A stretch of 64,000 nucleotides of DNA from Brevibacillus sp. DP1.3A (GCF_013284245.2 NZ_CP085876.1:3641001-3705000); one strand, 5' to 3'. Counted from the stretch's first letter, positions 26,956 to 36,219 are shown. Numbers and translations are program-made. The notes: generated by a model from the letters alone, not told the origin.

Positions 26956-28455
26956 TTAATTGAGGCTGATTAAGACACTTTTCGTTTTTGTGTATGCTTC
27001 AATACCTTGATTGCCCATTTCCACGCCGATTCCGCTTTGCTTATGCCCACCAAAGGGAAGACCATTATCCGATTTGAGGTACGTATTTACCCAGACAGTT
27101 CCTGCTTTTAATGCATCGATGACTTTATGCGCAGTTGTCAAGTTTTGGGTCCATACACCGGCAGCCAATCCATATTCGGTTTCGTTCGCTCTTTCAATGA
27201 CTTCCTCTATCTGTTCAAACGGCATGACGCACAAGACCGGGCCGAATATCTCCTCTTTTACGGCAGTGCAATTTTCTTCGAGATCAGTAAGAATGGTAGG
27301 CTCCAAATAATTACCGCCTGCCAGCTCGCCCTCTTGTATAACGTTCCCACCTGTTAAAACGGTAGCTCCTTCTTTTTGGGCGATTTCAATATAATTTTTC
27401 ACCGATTGCAAGTGCTCTTTGGAAATCAGCGGTCCCATCTGTGTAGCTGGGTCTAGTGGGTTCCCCACTTTCATTTTTTGTGCCATTTCAACCAATTTTT
27501 CTGTGACCTGTTGAAAGACTGACTTTTCCACATAGAGTCGAGTCCCTGCCACACATATCTGGCCCTGGTTTGTAAACATTCCCATAAACGCGCCTTGAAT
27601 CGCTTTGTCCAGGTCGGCATCCGCAAAAATAATGTTTGGTGATTTTCCGCCTAATTCCAGTGTGATTTTTTTCAGAGTGTCAGCGGATTTTCTCATGATG
27701 CCTTTGCCCACTTCCGTTGACCCTGTGAAACCGATTTTGTCGATATCAGGGTGACTCGTGATCGCTTCCCCAATTTTACGACCGGAGCCTGTTACAATGT
27801 TCACCACTCCTGCGGGGAAACCCGCTTCCATGATCAGTTCACCAAGTAACAAAGTTGTTAGGGTGGTTTGCTGGGAAGGCTTCAAAATCACGGTATTCCC
27901 TGCGGCGAGCGGAGCAGCTAACTTCCAGACTGTCCCCAGCAAAGGATAGTTCCATGGTGTGATTTGTCCGCAAACCCCTAAAGGCTCTCTTCGTGTATAG
28001 GCATGAAAATTGCCACCTGATGTAAGCGGTATCGTTTGTCCTGTTAATTTTGTCGCCCATCCTGCATAATAGCGCAAGTGAGCGACTGCACTTGGGACGA
28101 AGCCGTGGCGTGTTAGCGTAATCGTATTTCCGCCATCCAGCGTCTCGAGATAAGCAAATTCTTCGACGCGTTGTTCCAGCAAATCGGCGAGCTTATTGAG
28201 GAATTTTGTTCGTTCTGCAGGAGAAGTTTTGGACCAAGACCCGTTAAATGCTGCTCTTGCTGCACGAACTGCCTGATCTACGTCTGCCTCGTCTCCTTCA
28301 TAAATTTTCGCAATGACCTCCCCATTTGCTGGATTGATAGATTCATAGATTTTGCCGGAGAGAGAAGGAACCCATTCGCCATTGATCAGCATTTGTTTTT
28401 TGTCGGAAAGGAACTGTGCTACGCTTTCTTGCGGTACACCCAAAACTTTGGACAT
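26956..28455 (-). CDS. NAD(P)-dependent aldehyde dehydrogenase
   Basis: 499 residues from the ATG at 28455, which has AGGAG at 9-nt spacing; an ATG nine bases upstream abuts that motif. Typical ALDH landmarks: TPWNYPLL, KPSQQT, GFTGSTEVGKGI, ELGGKSPN near residue 266 and catalytic Cys near 300 in GQICVAGTR, ending with the conserved LPFGGHKQSG. It oxidises aldehydes to carboxylic acids in the cytoplasm. It lies between the monooxygenase and alcohol dehydrogenase genes, so a role in making the acid from the ketone-derived alcohol is likely. Confidence 0.95.
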   Translation of the reverse strand: MSKVLGVPQESVAQFLSDKKQMLINGEWVPSLSGKIYESINPANGEVIAKIYEGDEADVDQAVRAARAAFNGSWSKTSPAERTKFLNKLADLLEQRVEEFAYLETLDGGNTITLTRHGFVPSAVAHLRYYAGWATKLTGQTIPLTSGGNFHAYTRREPLGVCGQITPWNYPLLGTVWKLAAPLAAGNTVILKPSQQTTLTTLLLGELIMEAGFPAGVVNIVTGSGRKIGEAITSHPDIDKIGFTGSTEVGKGIMRKSADTLKKITLELGGKSPNIIFADADLDKAIQGAFMGMFTNQGQICVAGTRLYVEKSVFQQVTEKLVEMAQKMKVGNPLDPATQMGPLISKEHLQSVKNYIEIAQKEGATVLTGGNVIQEGELAGGNYLEPTILTDLEENCTAVKEEIFGPVLCVMPFEQIEEVIERANETEYGLAAGVWTQNLTTAHKVIDALKAGTVWVNTYLKSDNGLPFGGHKQSGIGVEMGNQGIEAYTKTKSVLISLN

Positions 28456-28501
28456 GCTTTTCATCTCCTGTCAATTTGCTTTTCTTCATTTGCATCTACT
28501 T

Positions 28502-30136
28502 CTAGGATATGGTTTCTCTAGTGGACGACGGTGTTAAGGAGAAGCCCTTATAGCCCTTGGCTGCGACCTCGTCGCAAATTTTGCGATAAGCTCCAACACC
28601 GCCTACATAGATGAGGAATCCACGTGGTTTGCCCTCTATATTTGCACCTGTGTACCAGGAATCTGTTTTCGTGTAGAGTGTCGAATCCGCCACTTCACTA
28701 CAATGCTTGCTCCAAGCCTCCTCTGCCTCCACTTTCGCCTCAATAGATGCAATCCCATGTTCGCGCAAATATTCTATGCAATCGCCAATCCATTCCACAT
28801 GCTGCTCAATGGAAACAGGAACGTTGGACAAGGAGGAAGGACTCTCAGGACCAGTAATCATAAACATGTTCGGGAAACCAGCGTTTGCGATGCCAAGGTA
28901 CGTTCTAGTTTGCGGACCTCCCGCCCATTTTTCTTTGAGTGAGATTCCGTCTTTTCCACGAATATCGATCTTAAACAACGGCCCGGTCATCGCATCGTAA
29001 CCAGTTGCAAAAACGAGGATATCCAGTTCATACTCTTCTTCCGTCGTTTTGAGTCCCTTGGGTGTTATCTCGGTAATCGGCGCACTCTTCACATCGACTA
29101 GCGTGACATTATGGCGGTTGTATGTCTCATAATAATTGGTGTCCAGAACAGGCCGTTTCGCAGCGAAATAATAAGTTGGTTTCAAAAGCTCGGCCACCTT
29201 GGTGTCTTTTACAACTTCACTTATTTTAGAGCGAATAAAATCGGCTGCTGTTTCGTTGGCTTCTGCGTTTAGTATCAAGTCATTGTAAGTGCTACCTAAC
29301 CCAAAGCCTCCCCGATCCCAGACCTTTTGATATTCCCGCTGGCGTTCTTCCGGTGTATCTTCCAACGCAGATCGATCATTTTGCACTTTGTGAAGATAGC
29401 CAGTTGCAGATTCACGTGTTTGCCGTTTTATCTCACTATAGTTAGATTTCGTCTGGCGTATAAATTCCGGATCATAGGGATGGTTTCTCGCTGGCGTGCA
29501 ATACCCTGGTGTCCGCTGAAAGACAAACAGATGCTCTGCCTCCTCGGCAATGACGGGGATCGACTGGATGCCGCTTGAACCTGTACCGATCACTCCAACT
29601 CGCTTCCCCTTGAATTCTACTTTTTCGTGTGGCCAATGTCCGGTGTGGTACCACTCGCCTTCGAAGCTATCAAAGCCCTTGAACTTGGGGATATTGGAGG
29701 AGGAGAGATTACCGACCCCCGTAATAAAATACGTCGCCGTTACATGTGTGCCGTCTTCCATTTGGAGTCTCCACCTGTTATGTACCTCATCGTAATAGGC
29801 CGCCGTCATGCGCGTTTTGAACTGGATGTCACGTCGCAAATCGAATTTGTCCGCTACATAGTTGAGGTAACTCAGTATTTCTGCCTGCTCTGGATATCTG
29901 GAGGACCAAGTCCATTCCTGATAGAGCTCCTCAGAAAACATGTAATTGTAAATGATGCTTTCCGAGTCGCATTTCGCTCCCGGATAACGATTGGCATACC
30001 ATACGCCTCCAACATCTGGAGCGACCTCGTAGACTCGTACAGAAAATCCTGCTTCACGCAAGCGATAGAGCATATATAGCCCTGAGAATCCTGCTCCGAT
30101 AATCACCGCGTCGAAGTCGCTATTCGCATTCGTCAT
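28502..30136 (-). CDS. Baeyer-Villiger flavin monooxygenase
   Basis: 544 residues. FAD-binding GAGFSG at 14-19, NADPH-binding GTGSSGIQS around residue 190, and between them a perfect type I Baeyer-Villiger fingerprint F-x-G-x-x-x-H-x-x-x-W-P near residues 156-167. A late FATGYD motif closes the flavin domain. Type I enzymes insert oxygen next to a ketone to give an ester or lactone using NADPH and O2. First gene of a unit with aldehyde and alcohol dehydrogenases; a conserved bipartite element lies 82 bp upstream. With the esterase operon next door this resembles cyclohexanone-type (chnBCDE) pathways. Whether the ketone is cyclic, linear or steroidal is not visible. Confidence 0.95.
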   Translation of the reverse strand: MTNANSDFDAVIIGAGFSGLYMLYRLREAGFSVRVYEVAPDVGGVWYANRYPGAKCDSESIIYNYMFSEELYQEWTWSSRYPEQAEILSYLNYVADKFDLRRDIQFKTRMTAAYYDEVHNRWRLQMEDGTHVTATYFITGVGNLSSSNIPKFKGFDSFEGEWYHTGHWPHEKVEFKGKRVGVIGTGSSGIQSIPVIAEEAEHLFVFQRTPGYCTPARNHPYDPEFIRQTKSNYSEIKRQTRESATGYLHKVQNDRSALEDTPEERQREYQKVWDRGGFGLGSTYNDLILNAEANETAADFIRSKISEVVKDTKVAELLKPTYYFAAKRPVLDTNYYETYNRHNVTLVDVKSAPITEITPKGLKTTEEEYELDILVFATGYDAMTGPLFKIDIRGKDGISLKEKWAGGPQTRTYLGIANAGFPNMFMITGPESPSSLSNVPVSIEQHVEWIGDCIEYLREHGIASIEAKVEAEEAWSKHCSEVADSTLYTKTDSWYTGANIEGKPRGFLIYVGGVGAYRKICDEVAAKGYKGFSLTPSSTRETIS

Positions 30137-30217
30137 TCCTGTTCCAACCTCCCAATGAAATCATTTAGTAGAATAGTTGAAGCGACTACTTAAAGTTTAT
30201 GGTTTTGTTAGTTATCT

Positions 30218-30260
30218 GAATATTCCCAATTCCACACGTGAACATTCCCTCAAAAGGAGA
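30218..30260 (-). promoter_or_regulatory. Bipartite regulatory element upstream of the BVMO operon
   Basis: The plus strand reads GAATATTCCCA, 15 bp, then ATTCCCTCAAAAGGAGA. The same two blocks at identical spacing occur at 34204-34246 upstream of the esterase operon. Seen from the regulated genes it is a pair of GGGAAT direct repeats about 26 bp apart. It is the likely binding site of the cluster's GAF-LuxR regulator. Confidence 0.65.
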
Positions 30261-30271
30261 GGTTCAAAGCT

Positions 30272-31711
30272 TTACTCATTCACTACTTTGATAGCCGGTA
30301 TGACAAAGGTATTCTCCTGTAAAGACTCATCCGGGGTGTAGATTCTTACTACCAAACTAAAATTTGGAGCTGTCGTTGAGGTAGGCGATGGCAGCCAGTT
30401 AGTCTCTTTGCCCTTCGGTGGTGTGCTTTGAATGTAGATATCCAGCGAACCATCCTCATTGTATTTCAGCCCTTCCGTGCGATCGCCAATGGAATAGCGG
30501 TCCAACTCATTATCGATAAAGTGATTTTCAAAATTGTATAGACTAAGCGACCAGAACGATTTTGTCGGAGGGATCTGCTCTTTTTCAAAATGAATCACGT
30601 ATTTTTTCTGTCCGACCAACGGAGTCCCGCCATCATCCACACGAGTTGATGCATAAACAGCTTCTTCCGGTGTATTGGCACCAATTCCATGCATGGCAAC
30701 CATGGCTCTATTTAAATAATAGGTATCATAAATACCCACTCGCTCATTGTTTACTCGCCAATTTCCATTGTTGGGTCTTTGCAGAATACCGATGGAATTT
30801 TTTATGATCTCTTTTGCATCTTTTACTGCTTTCGTCAACCCTTCCCATACAACAGGATCATTGTTTGCGTGAAATGTCCCTGCCTGATAATCCAAGCGGA
30901 TGAACTCAAGCTTGCTTAGGAAAGCTTCGTCCCTTTGTGGTGGCGGGTTAAGCTTCATCAATTCGGCGAGTAATGGGTAAAATTTTGACGGATCATCGAA
31001 ATCCGCCGATTCTATTTTGGGCAGATCGATCGCCCCCGGTTTCTGGTTAGCATCCAAGGACGCTAGCCTATACCCTTCTTGAATTTTATAAACGTTGAGC
31101 AAGTCTTTTTCGCCATTCACAAATGTTCTACCAAGAATCCAAAGCATGTCCGTAGGTGCCCGAACGACCTCTACGTTACTTGGCAGCTTTCCTTCCCACT
31201 TCGGTCCCACAATTACTACTTTTCCACCTTTATATTCATCCAGTTTGGACCCACCAATATACTTGAATGAGTTGCTGTAGGCATCCATCATTTGCAAGGT
31301 GAAGTATCGATCAATTTTGGGATAGCTCAACACTTGCGGACCTTTTGATAAATCCAGCCATGCTGTCGAGTACAACGTGTCATTGTTCGGTTTGACAAAA
31401 TCTTTGAAACTTGCATCTGCCAACACCTTGTCGTGATGGAATGTGTTTAAAGGGGTTTTCTCTGTGAACTGCTGCATCGTTCTTGCCATTTCCACTAGGG
31501 TATAACCGTAAATATATGCATCAACCCCTACACTGTACGCCAAATTGGTTCGGTACGGAGCTTGCACGAGTGGCGCGGAATTTGGTGTGGCCGAAGCTTG
31601 TGGCTGAACACTTCCTGCATGATATTGCTTGTTTTCGTTTGCATATGCACTACCCGTTGCCATTGATGTCAGTACACTCAATGCTGTAATGAACAGTCCT
31701 GCCTTTTTCAC
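30272..31711 (-). CDS. Secreted DUF1254/DUF1214 protein (copy 1)
   Basis: 479 residues from a GTG with GGAGGA upstream; the ATG 15 bases earlier overlaps that motif. A Sec signal peptide (KKAGLFITALSVL... ending in SAYANE) is followed by a DUF1254 domain (YIYGYTLVEMARTMQ, then KPNNDTLYSTAWLDL) and a C-terminal DUF1214 domain (RYVIHF-like KKYVIHFEKEQIPPTKSFWSLSLY). The family is extracytoplasmic and biochemically poorly defined. It is the last gene of the esterase unit and a paralogue of the next protein (shared YIYGY, NDTLYS, FWSLTLY-type blocks). Being encoded with ketone-catabolic enzymes suggests a role in handling or capturing a hydrophobic substrate outside the cell; that is inference. 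Confidence 0.85.
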   Translation of the reverse strand: MKKAGLFITALSVLTSMATGSAYANENKQYHAGSVQPQASATPNSAPLVQAPYRTNLAYSVGVDAYIYGYTLVEMARTMQQFTEKTPLNTFHHDKVLADASFKDFVKPNNDTLYSTAWLDLSKGPQVLSYPKIDRYFTLQMMDAYSNSFKYIGGSKLDEYKGGKVVIVGPKWEGKLPSNVEVVRAPTDMLWILGRTFVNGEKDLLNVYKIQEGYRLASLDANQKPGAIDLPKIESADFDDPSKFYPLLAELMKLNPPPQRDEAFLSKLEFIRLDYQAGTFHANNDPVVWEGLTKAVKDAKEIIKNSIGILQRPNNGNWRVNNERVGIYDTYYLNRAMVAMHGIGANTPEEAVYASTRVDDGGTPLVGQKKYVIHFEKEQIPPTKSFWSLSLYNFENHFIDNELDRYSIGDRTEGLKYNEDGSLDIYIQSTPPKGKETNWLPSPTSTTAPNFSLVVRIYTPDESLQENTFVIPAIKVVNE

Positions 31712-31735
31712 AAGCACTTCCTCCATTGTTTTTTG

Positions 31736-33139
31736 TCAGTTTACTTTTTGCACATTGGGAATTTCGTAATTGCCTTCCAGAACAATCGGCTTGGGTAAAT
31801 ACAGTCTGAGCATCAAGTTAAAATCTTCTGCTGGAGTCGGTAGCCAGTTCGATTCTTTTCCTGCAGGCGGATCTTTCTGGAGGTAAATATCGAGAGAGCC
31901 GTCTGCATTGTATTTCAGTTCCCTCGTGCGATCGCCAATGGCATAACGGTTGAGACGGTTTGGTACGAAGTAATAATCTGCTCCATACAGGGTTAATGAC
32001 CAAAAAGCATCAACAGGAGGAAGGTTATCTTTTGAAAAGCGAATGACATAACGATTCTCTCCGGATAGTGGGTTTCCATCGCGATCCACATCCGTCCTTT
32101 GGTATACGCTCTCACTCGGGATGTTGGCACCGAAGGCCGTACGAGCGACAACTGCTCGCTTTAGGTAATCCACCCCATATGTTCCGTAATCGAGGTTTAG
32201 ACTCCATGAATTTTGTCCTTGTCCTTTGACAGCACTTGCCATTGCAATGATTTCTTCCCCATCTTTTACAGCGCGTCTTAATCCTGCCAGAGTGGCTTCA
32301 TCCAACGCAGTTTCATCAAAATCATGGAAAGGGGAAATTCCAATTTGTTCGAACTGCTTGACGTGAGCTTCATCCGCTGAAGCCGGCTGATTGGATTTCA
32401 TGGAGCTGGTCAGGAGGCCAAAGAACGACAGCGGGTTCTTTTCGTCCAATATCGCTTCAGATGCATTCGAGGAAGAGCTGATCTTCGTTGATTGGACAAG
32501 GGGTGTAATCGTCATCTGTTTTTGAAGGGCGGTTACATTCGGAATATCTGTTTCTCCATCTATTAAAATACGCCCACCAGCAAGCACTGTATTAGTCGGG
32601 GACTTGATGCCTTTCATATTTGCTGGCAGTTCGCCTTTCCAGTTTGGTCCGACGATGACGAATTTGCCTTCTTTTGTGCCAGTGGTTCTCGTCCCGATAT
32701 AGTCAAAAGAATTTGTCCAAGCGTCCATCAATTGGATGGTATAATATCTTTTTCCGAAATCAGGTACGTGCAGAACCAGTGGACCTTGCGCAAGATCAAG
32801 ATAGGCAGCCGAGTACAACGTATCGTGATTCGGGGAGACCACGCCTCTATAATCAGCAGCAGGCAGCGCTTGAAGATGAAAAAACTGATTCAAGGGCCTT
32901 TTGTCTTGTAAAGCACTCCTCTTCTTTTTTTCCAATGTCACAAGAGGATAGCCGTAAATGTAGGCTTGGATACCCAGGCTGTACGCAAGATTCTCACGTG
33001 ACTGTTTCGTTGATACCGTTCCCTGCGATGCCATAGCGTTAGCCTGTGCATGAGCTGTTACAGCAGGGATACTAGCAGAAAAGGATAGCGTTGTCAGAAC
33101 AGTAGCCAGTGATAAAATCAATCGTTTTCCTTTCAACAT
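31736..33139 (-). CDS. Secreted DUF1254/DUF1214 protein (copy 2)
   Basis: 467 residues. N-terminal signal peptide (KGKRLILSLATVL..., probable cleavage after AHAQA), DUF1254 domain with YIYGYPLV and SPNHDTLYSAAYLDL, and DUF1214 domain with RYVIRFSKDNLPP and FWSLTLYGADYYFV. It lies 18 bp after the esterase and 24 bp before its paralogue, so it is the middle gene of a three-gene unit. The two copies differ enough to be an old duplication rather than a recent one. No enzymatic function can be assigned. Confidence 0.85.
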   Translation of the reverse strand: MLKGKRLILSLATVLTTLSFSASIPAVTAHAQANAMASQGTVSTKQSRENLAYSLGIQAYIYGYPLVTLEKKKRSALQDKRPLNQFFHLQALPAADYRGVVSPNHDTLYSAAYLDLAQGPLVLHVPDFGKRYYTIQLMDAWTNSFDYIGTRTTGTKEGKFVIVGPNWKGELPANMKGIKSPTNTVLAGGRILIDGETDIPNVTALQKQMTITPLVQSTKISSSSNASEAILDEKNPLSFFGLLTSSMKSNQPASADEAHVKQFEQIGISPFHDFDETALDEATLAGLRRAVKDGEEIIAMASAVKGQGQNSWSLNLDYGTYGVDYLKRAVVARTAFGANIPSESVYQRTDVDRDGNPLSGENRYVIRFSKDNLPPVDAFWSLTLYGADYYFVPNRLNRYAIGDRTRELKYNADGSLDIYLQKDPPAGKESNWLPTPAEDFNLMLRLYLPKPIVLEGNYEIPNVQKVN

Positions 33140-33157
33140 CGTTCCAAGCCCCCTACC

Positions 33158-34102
33158 CTACTTGGTTACAATCTGATCGATTGTATGCAAAAATTCCGTT
33201 ATGCGAGAAACTGTTGCTTTTATCTGCTCCGGAAATACGGCCATATTCGTAAAATATCCGTGTACTAACCCCTTCTCGCATACCGCTTCGACCTTTACTC
33301 CTGCATTCTTCAAGCGTTCGGCATATGCCATTCCCTCATCGCGCAATACATCACATTCGGCAGTGATCACGATAGCAGGAGGGAGATTGCTCAAATCTCT
33401 CGCTGATAATGGAGCTACATACGGATTGCCTTTATCATACTCATGATTGATATAATGGTTGGAAAACCACAACATCAGGTCCCGATTCAGACCGAACCCT
33501 TCTTGAAATTCCATGTAAGATGGAGAGTCAAAGCGCATATCCGTCACTGGGTAAATAAGGACCTGTGCCTTTATTGCCGGGCCGTTTTGGTCTTTTGCAA
33601 GAAGCGAGAGAACGGCGGAAAGATTTCCTCCTGCACTATCACCGCCAACTACCAAGTCGGAAGCGCTTCCATTAATAGAGGAAGCATTTTCACTCACCCA
33701 CTTTAACGCTGCATAGGAATCAGCGACGGGAACAGGAAACTTATGCTCCGGCGCCAATCGATAATCGACGGATACGACGATTCTTCCTGATAGATGAGCC
33801 AGCATCCGACAGCTAGCATCTACGGTTTCAAGATCACCGATTACCCAACCGCCACCGTGATAATAGACAAAAAGCGGAAACGGACCTTGCCCCTCCGGTG
33901 TGTACATCCTGATGTTTGTTTCGGCATCTGCCCCAGCAGGAATCAGCTTGTCCTCCACTTTTGCTAGAGGTGCAAGCTCTACCTCGATAGCAGGGATCTG
34001 TGCAAATATGTCTCTTACTGCTTGCGGCTCCAATTTATGGAGGGGCGGTAATTGGTTAATCCTTTCCAAATAAACTTTTGCTCTTGGATCTAAATTTGCC
34101 AC
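33158..34102 (-). CDS. Alpha/beta hydrolase, HSL family esterase
   Basis: 314 residues. Hormone-sensitive lipase family landmarks: oxyanion-hole HGGGW near residue 80, nucleophile in GDSAGG near 151, acid in the CDVLRDEG block and catalytic His in VHGYF near 280. Soluble, no signal peptide. GTG start with AAGGATGG upstream. It heads the unit with the two DUF1254 proteins, and the shared bipartite element lies about 100 bp upstream. Cyclohexanone-type pathways use an HSL-family hydrolase (ChnC) to open the lactone made by the monooxygenase, and that is the likely role here. The exact ester is inferred. Confidence 0.93.
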   Translation of the reverse strand: MANLDPRAKVYLERINQLPPLHKLEPQAVRDIFAQIPAIEVELAPLAKVEDKLIPAGADAETNIRMYTPEGQGPFPLFVYYHGGGWVIGDLETVDASCRMLAHLSGRIVVSVDYRLAPEHKFPVPVADSYAALKWVSENASSINGSASDLVVGGDSAGGNLSAVLSLLAKDQNGPAIKAQVLIYPVTDMRFDSPSYMEFQEGFGLNRDLMLWFSNHYINHEYDKGNPYVAPLSARDLSNLPPAIVITAECDVLRDEGMAYAERLKNAGVKVEAVCEKGLVHGYFTNMAVFPEQIKATVSRITEFLHTIDQIVTK

Positions 34103-34203
34103 GAAACATCCATCCTTCCCTTGATATGATGTATACTTGAAGGTAGTAGATTCAGAGAAGAGCTATAATCCTTATCTTAAGCCTACTTTTTTCTGTATAA
34201 TTG

Positions 34204-34246
34204 GAATATTCCCATTTTGTCGTATATCGATTCCCCCAAAAGGAGA
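34204..34246 (-). promoter_or_regulatory. Bipartite regulatory element upstream of the esterase operon
   Basis: GAATATTCCCA, 15 bp, ATTCCCCCAAAAGGAGA, matching the element at 30218-30260 block for block at the same spacing. It lies between divergent genes and overlaps the ribosome binding site of the LuxR-type regulator on the plus strand, so bound protein could also repress its own gene. Confidence 0.65.
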
Positions 34247-34253
34247 TGACAAA

Positions 34254-34946
34254 GTGACTTCAATCTATACCATTGAAGAACAAGTTCGAAAGCTGGATGC
34301 CATAACGAATCATGAAGAAAAATTATATAAAATTCTTGAATTATACCTGGAGCTATTTCCAACTCAGGACGCTTCTTTATATCGCTATTCGCCTATTGGC
34401 TATTTTGGAGAAGGAATTATCTCTCTCTCAGCAAGAGGATTAAGTCATATACGGGAAAAACGTGATGATATTCGAGGATATAGCTTTTTGCAGGATGTCA
34501 TCCGTGAAAGAAAGGCCAAGTACTGTTCTGGCATTGAGTTCTTCAAACAAACCAGCAGCAATTACCCTCATTCCTCAAATGCGCATGCCGTTTTAGTTTC
34601 CCCCATTTGCTACGGTTCGGTCGTCATTGGCTTTATATCCTCCAAAGAATTCCATACGGGAGCAATCATTGATGACAATATCCTTGCGTCTGTCACTCTG
34701 TATGGCAAGCTCGTTGGAAAGTTCATTGAAGACTATCAGCGGGTAGAAAACTCTTTGCAACTAAGCAAACGAGAACTGGAAGTGATGAAAAAAATCGCGT
34801 GGGGTGAGAGTACGAAGGAAATGGCAGATTCCCTGAATATCAGTGAATTAACCGTCAAACAATACGTAAAATCTGCGATTCAAAAGCTGGGCGCCAACAA
34901 TCGTTCCCATGCTGTTGGAGAGCTCTACCGCCAAGGAATTATTTAA
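34254..34946 (+). CDS. GAF-like domain LuxR family transcriptional regulator
   Basis: 230 residues from a GTG with AAAGGAGATG upstream; the longer frame to 34137 has no ribosome binding site and crosses the regulatory element. Residues about 1-160 look like a GAF-type sensor domain (AHAVLVSPICYGSVVIGFISS). Residues about 168-222 are a LuxR/NarL helix-turn-helix (LSKRELEVMKKIAWG, STKEMADSL, ISELTVKQYVKSAIQKLG). No receiver domain, so it probably binds a small molecule directly. It is divergent from the esterase operon and is the natural candidate to act at the element found upstream of both ketone operons. Confidence 0.88.
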   Translation: MTSIYTIEEQVRKLDAITNHEEKLYKILELYLELFPTQDASLYRYSPIGYFGEGIISLSARGLSHIREKRDDIRGYSFLQDVIRERKAKYCSGIEFFKQTSSNYPHSSNAHAVLVSPICYGSVVIGFISSKEFHTGAIIDDNILASVTLYGKLVGKFIEDYQRVENSLQLSKRELEVMKKIAWGESTKEMADSLNISELTVKQYVKSAIQKLGANNRSHAVGELYRQGII

Positions 34947-34966
34947 TCGAATTAGTGGAAGGATAC

Positions 34967-34994
34967 ATAAAAGCCGACAGAGGTTTCTGTCGGC
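34967..34994 (-). terminator. Terminator after the acyl-CoA dehydrogenase operon
   Basis: A perfect 8-bp GCCGACAG stem with loop between convergent genes. The minus strand continues with TTTTATG, so it mainly serves the acyl-CoA dehydrogenase side. Confidence 0.65.
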
Positions 34995-35022
34995 AGTCTG
35001 TTCTGCGTAATAATTCTTTCCC

Positions 35023-36219
35023 CTATAGACCAAGGTTTTTGGCAATAATAGTTTTCATAATTTCCGTTGTACCACCATAGATAGGCATCACGGCAACATC
35101 CCGATAACGACGGGCAATCGGATATTCTTCCATAAATCCGTATCCGCCATGAAGCTGCAAGCAGCGGGCTGACATCTTCCTTGCCATTTCTGTAATGAAC
35201 CATTTTGCCATGGAAATTTGGGTAACGATATTTTCTCCTTGCATATGTTTTTTGGTTAAATCATCAAGGAAGGTCTGGGCCATTTTTAATTCGGTTGCCA
35301 TTTCTGCAATCTCAAATTGCGTGTTCTGAAAGGAACTGATCGGTTTCCCGAAAGCATGCCTTTCTTTTACATAGCTCATAGTTGTCTTGAGCATCTCTTC
35401 TGCTATGACCATTGCACCCAAAGCAATCAACAACCGTTCCTGCTGCAATTTTTCCATCAAGTAGTAGAAGCCCTGGCCTTCTTCACCTAGCAGATTACCA
35501 ACGGGAACACGCGCATCCTCAAAAATCAACTCAACGGTATCTGTAGAATGCTGGCCCAGCTTTTTCAATTTGCGTCCGCGGGAAAATCCGGGTGTATCCG
35601 CATCCACCAAGAGGATGCTGACACCTTTCCGAGCTGGAGTTGCTTTTGGATCGGTTTTGACTGCAACAAAAAACAGCGGTGCATTGATACCATTGGAGAT
35701 AAAGGTTTTCTGCCCGTTTACGATATAGTGATCGCCATCACGAATAGCCGTTGTACTCATACTCGCCAAGTCCGATCCGATCCCAGGCTCTGTCATCGCC
35801 ACTGACGTCGTTACCTCTCCACTCACACATTTGGGCAAATACCTTTTCTTTTGCTCTTCGTTTCCAAATCTTTCGAGGTAAGGGACGATAATCGAAGAGC
35901 TCGTGCTTGCCAACGTACCTACCCCAACACGATGTAACTCTTCCGCCAAGACGAGATTAAAGCCGAAGTCGAGGCCAAGACCGCCATATTCAGGCTGCAC
36001 CTGCGGACAAAGAAACCCTTGCGCACCCAGCTTCTCATAAAATTCTCGTGGCGTGTATTTTTCTTCTTCCCATTTCTCGATGGAAGGGACAGCTTCTTTT
36101 TCGAGAAATTTTTGCAAAGAAGTTCGGAACATATCATGTTCATGGGTGAGAAAACATCTCTCTCTTCTAAATAAATCAAATGTATTTGGTTTTGATGAAG
36201 TCGTCGAATTTGACACCAT
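35023..36219 (-). CDS. Acyl-CoA dehydrogenase
   Basis: 398 residues from the ATG at 36219 with GAGGAGGGG upstream; the longer frame to 36315 lacks one. FAD/acyl-CoA signatures are clear: AMTEPGIGSDLASM and, near the C-terminus, QLHGGYGFMEEYPIARRYRD. The position of the catalytic Glu in short/medium-chain enzymes (YEGT) is YGGT here, as in isovaleryl- and long-chain-type enzymes where the base sits elsewhere. It catalyses alpha,beta-dehydrogenation of acyl-CoA, the first beta-oxidation step. Last gene of the thiolase operon. Confidence 0.94.
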   Translation of the reverse strand: MVSNSTTSSKPNTFDLFRRERCFLTHEHDMFRTSLQKFLEKEAVPSIEKWEEEKYTPREFYEKLGAQGFLCPQVQPEYGGLGLDFGFNLVLAEELHRVGVGTLASTSSSIIVPYLERFGNEEQKKRYLPKCVSGEVTTSVAMTEPGIGSDLASMSTTAIRDGDHYIVNGQKTFISNGINAPLFFVAVKTDPKATPARKGVSILLVDADTPGFSRGRKLKKLGQHSTDTVELIFEDARVPVGNLLGEEGQGFYYLMEKLQQERLLIALGAMVIAEEMLKTTMSYVKERHAFGKPISSFQNTQFEIAEMATELKMAQTFLDDLTKKHMQGENIVTQISMAKWFITEMARKMSARCLQLHGGYGFMEEYPIARRYRDVAVMPIYGGTTEIMKTIIAKNLGL

